6,730 nucleotides of DNA, taken from CAZADA01 sp964636945 (lineage in GTDB: Bacteria; Pseudomonadota; Alphaproteobacteria; Caulobacterales; Maricaulaceae). The stretch covers positions 1 to 6,730 of the forward strand of contig CAZWVH010000097.1 in the NCBI GenBank assembly GCA_964636945.1. Direction: 5' to 3'. The translations under genes and the position numbers were made by a program. The notes under the pieces are model-generated. The model ran no database searches. It was not told the origin of the DNA and was given only the letters and a program-made list of their open reading frames with translations. Shown piece by piece: positions 5,583-6,730 of the stretch (position 1 is its first letter; every line of letters begins with the position of its first letter).

Positions 5583-6056
5583 TCAATTGATCAGCGGATA
5601 TATGTTGTTGGCGAAGTAGTGCATGGAAAAATCATGTCCCTCCACGCAGGCTGTGGCGGTGCGCCCGTCGCGAACTGACAATACGCCCAACATATGACCG
5701 GCATTATAGACGGCCTCATGCATGGCTTCGCGCTCAATCGTATCTTCAAGGCGCGCCCAGCGCATCACTGTCTCGGTATAGTTGCCCCACGCTTCTTGTT
5801 TACACTCGCGCGCCATCCCGTTCATCCGTCCGGCTTCGGCAAGCGGACGGGCGATCTCCAACGGAATTTCCGGCAGACGACAGTTGGCGGCCAATTCATG
5901 ATTGTCGGTGCGTAATGCCTCGAGCGCACGCGAACAGCCCAGGGCAACTTGTTGAACCAAAGCCACTTCCTCGTCCGTAAGCGGTTCAGCCGGATTGTCG
6001 GCCCAAGCTGGTGTCGCTGCGGTTATGAGCGCAATGGCGGAAATGAACAGACGCAT
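5583..6056 (-). CDS. Exported protein of unknown function with four cysteines
   Basis: The protein has 157 residues from ATG at 6056, chosen because it directly precedes a signal peptide (MRLFISAIALITAATPAWA, cleavage before D20) and follows a GGGGGAGG-type ribosome site at 6067-6074, spacing 10. A longer in-frame reading up to 6227 adds low-complexity residues and would overlap the ubiD start, so it is rejected. The mature part looks mainly helical, with four cysteines (41, 59, 85, 137) that could form two disulfides in the periplasm. Other visible blocks are AGRMNGMARECKQEAWG (75-91), TVMRWARLEDTI (96-107), HEAVYNAGHMLG (113-124) and a C-terminal HDFSMHYFANNIYPLIN (141-157). I do not recognise the family. 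It is divergent from ubiD and convergent with the barrel gene, probably a single-gene unit. Confidence 0.82.
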   Translation of the reverse strand: MRLFISAIALITAATPAWADNPAEPLTDEEVALVQQVALGCSRALEALRTDNHELAANCRLPEIPLEIARPLAEAGRMNGMARECKQEAWGNYTETVMRWARLEDTIEREAMHEAVYNAGHMLGVLSVRDGRTATACVEGHDFSMHYFANNIYPLIN

Positions 6057-6092
6057 GACAGTATTTCCTCCCCCGAAATCACTGGCTGTGGA

Positions 6093-6122
6093 TTGGACAC
6101 AAAACCTGCCCGCTCGTCTAGA
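6093..6122 (+). promoter_or_regulatory. Weak candidate promoter for ubiD
   Basis: TTGGAC (6093-6098) and TCTAGA (6117-6122) are separated by 18 bases in the 170-base divergent region. The -35 is good, but the -10 matches at only three positions. The predicted leader is about 100 bases. A small GCTTC/GAAGC hairpin (6200-6212) sits just before the ribosome site. Confidence 0.25.
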
Positions 6123-6226
6123 AAAAAGGACAACCAGAGTCAGGAGATGGGAGCGCAGCCCGCCCCCATGCCGCATGGCGTTCGCCGACGGCCGAGCTAG
6201 CTTCGCTGAAGCACGAGGAGCATGCA

Positions 6227-6730
6227 ATGGCCTACAAATCCCTGCGCGAGTTCATCGAACGGCTCGAGGCGGACAGCGATCTGAAACGCATCGCCCAGCC
6301 GATTTCGACGCATCTGGAAATGACGGAAATCCAAACCCGCTTGCTCCAATCCGGCGGCCCGGCGGTGCTGTTTGAAAATCCCGTCCACGAGGATGGCAGC
6401 GCAAGCGAAATGCCTGCCCTGGTCAATCTGTTTGGCACGGTGGAGCGGGTGGCGCGCGCGGTCACCCTCGACGGCAAGGAGCGGCGCACGGCGAAGGATT
6501 TGCGCGAGGTGGGCGAATTGCTGGCGTTCTTGCGCCAACCCGAGCCGCCGCGCGGGTTTCGCGACGCCTTGGACCTTGTGCCGCTGGCGCGCACCGTCAT
6601 GGCCATGCGTCCCGCCAATGTGGGGCGCGCGCCCTGCCAAGAGGTGGTGCTGCAGGGGGCGGACATAGATCTCGATCGCTTGCCGATCCAGGGCTGCTGG
6701 CCGGGCGAGCCGGCGCCGCTGATCACCTGG
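6227..6730 (+). CDS. ubiD: UbiD, 3-polyprenyl-4-hydroxybenzoate decarboxylase (N-terminal part, cut by window end)
   Basis: UbiD removes the carboxyl group of 3-polyprenyl-4-hydroxybenzoate in ubiquinone synthesis, using prenylated FMN made by UbiX. The first 168 of roughly 500 residues are visible. Recognisable features are the N-terminal YKSLREFIERLEADSDLKRI (3-22), the conserved PALVNLFGTVERVARA stretch (63-78), the CQEVVLQGADIDLDRLPIQ segment (137-155) and CWPGEPAPLITW (157-168), which leads into the cofactor-binding core just beyond the window. The start is ATG at 6227, with GAGGAG (6215-6220) 6 bases upstream. The catalytic Glu-Arg-Glu residues lie outside the window, so activity cannot be judged. 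A paralogous UbiD-family decarboxylase acting on another aromatic acid is possible, but the N-terminal pattern fits the ubiquinone enzyme well. Confidence 0.92.
   Translation, partial: MAYKSLREFIERLEADSDLKRIAQPISTHLEMTEIQTRLLQSGGPAVLFENPVHEDGSASEMPALVNLFGTVERVARAVTLDGKERRTAKDLREVGELLAFLRQPEPPRGFRDALDLVPLARTVMAMRPANVGRAPCQEVVLQGADIDLDRLPIQGCWPGEPAPLITW

Noticed and set aside
6057..6227. 57-residue N-terminal extension of the four-cysteine protein
   Set aside because: The extension would precede the signal peptide and overlap the ubiD start. A strong ribosome site and an ATG at 6056 explain the shorter form.
6197..6640. 147-residue minus-strand open frame opposite ubiD
   Set aside because: It is the complement of a clear UbiD N-terminus, and GC-rich antisense frames stay open by chance.
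1..6730. Search for CRISPR arrays, tRNA/rRNA genes, IS ends, integrases, toxin-antitoxin or phage genes
   Set aside because: No spaced direct repeat series, cloverleaf, transposase or similar signature was seen on either strand. The content is ordinary chromosomal housekeeping and envelope genes.

Overview
The window looks like a chromosomal segment of an alphaproteobacterium. It is moderately GC-rich, with several short and mostly divergent or co-directional operons. The strongest lineage signals are a DUF4170 protein translationally coupled to an MsbA-type exporter and a UbiD decarboxylase. A marine Hyphomonadaceae/Maricaulales-like or Caulobacterales-like host would fit, but this is inference from protein style only. 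No tRNA, rRNA, CRISPR array, insertion sequence or phage gene was seen. The window cuts a gene at each end.

Left block (1-4321, all minus strand, read right to left). An exported metal-dependent amidohydrolase (2984-4321) comes first. After a 112-base gap come a small DUF4170 protein (2614-2871) and a full-length ABC exporter half-transporter (839-2617), which overlap by GTGA. Next are a DUF2946-like protein with a CPHC motif (384-806) and the N-terminal part of a Met/His-rich exported protein, probably an outer-membrane barrel (1-352). The DUF4170/ABC pair resembles lipid A/LPS assembly neighbourhoods of alphaproteobacteria. The DUF2946/Met-His pair looks like copper or other soft-metal handling.

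Middle (4322-4639) is a divergent, visibly AT-rich intergenic region with a perfect TATAAT box facing right. It precedes a predicted outer-membrane beta-barrel protein (4640-5476, plus strand).

Right block. A convergent 106-base gap (5477-5582) holds a hairpin and a 14-base perfect palindrome. It is followed on the minus strand by an unrecognised exported 157-residue protein with four cysteines (5583-6056). A 170-base divergent region then leads to ubiD (from 6227, plus strand, cut by the window end), the prenylated-FMN decarboxylase of ubiquinone synthesis.

The most interesting non-coding signal is upstream of the DUF4170/ABC pair. A long inverted repeat (2881-2936) has one arm that contains the Shine-Dalgarno of DUF4170. 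A second, mutually exclusive hairpin would leave that site free. The same repeat also brackets a plausible -35/-10 pair, so it could be an RNA switch or an operator. No clearly novel multi-gene system is evident.
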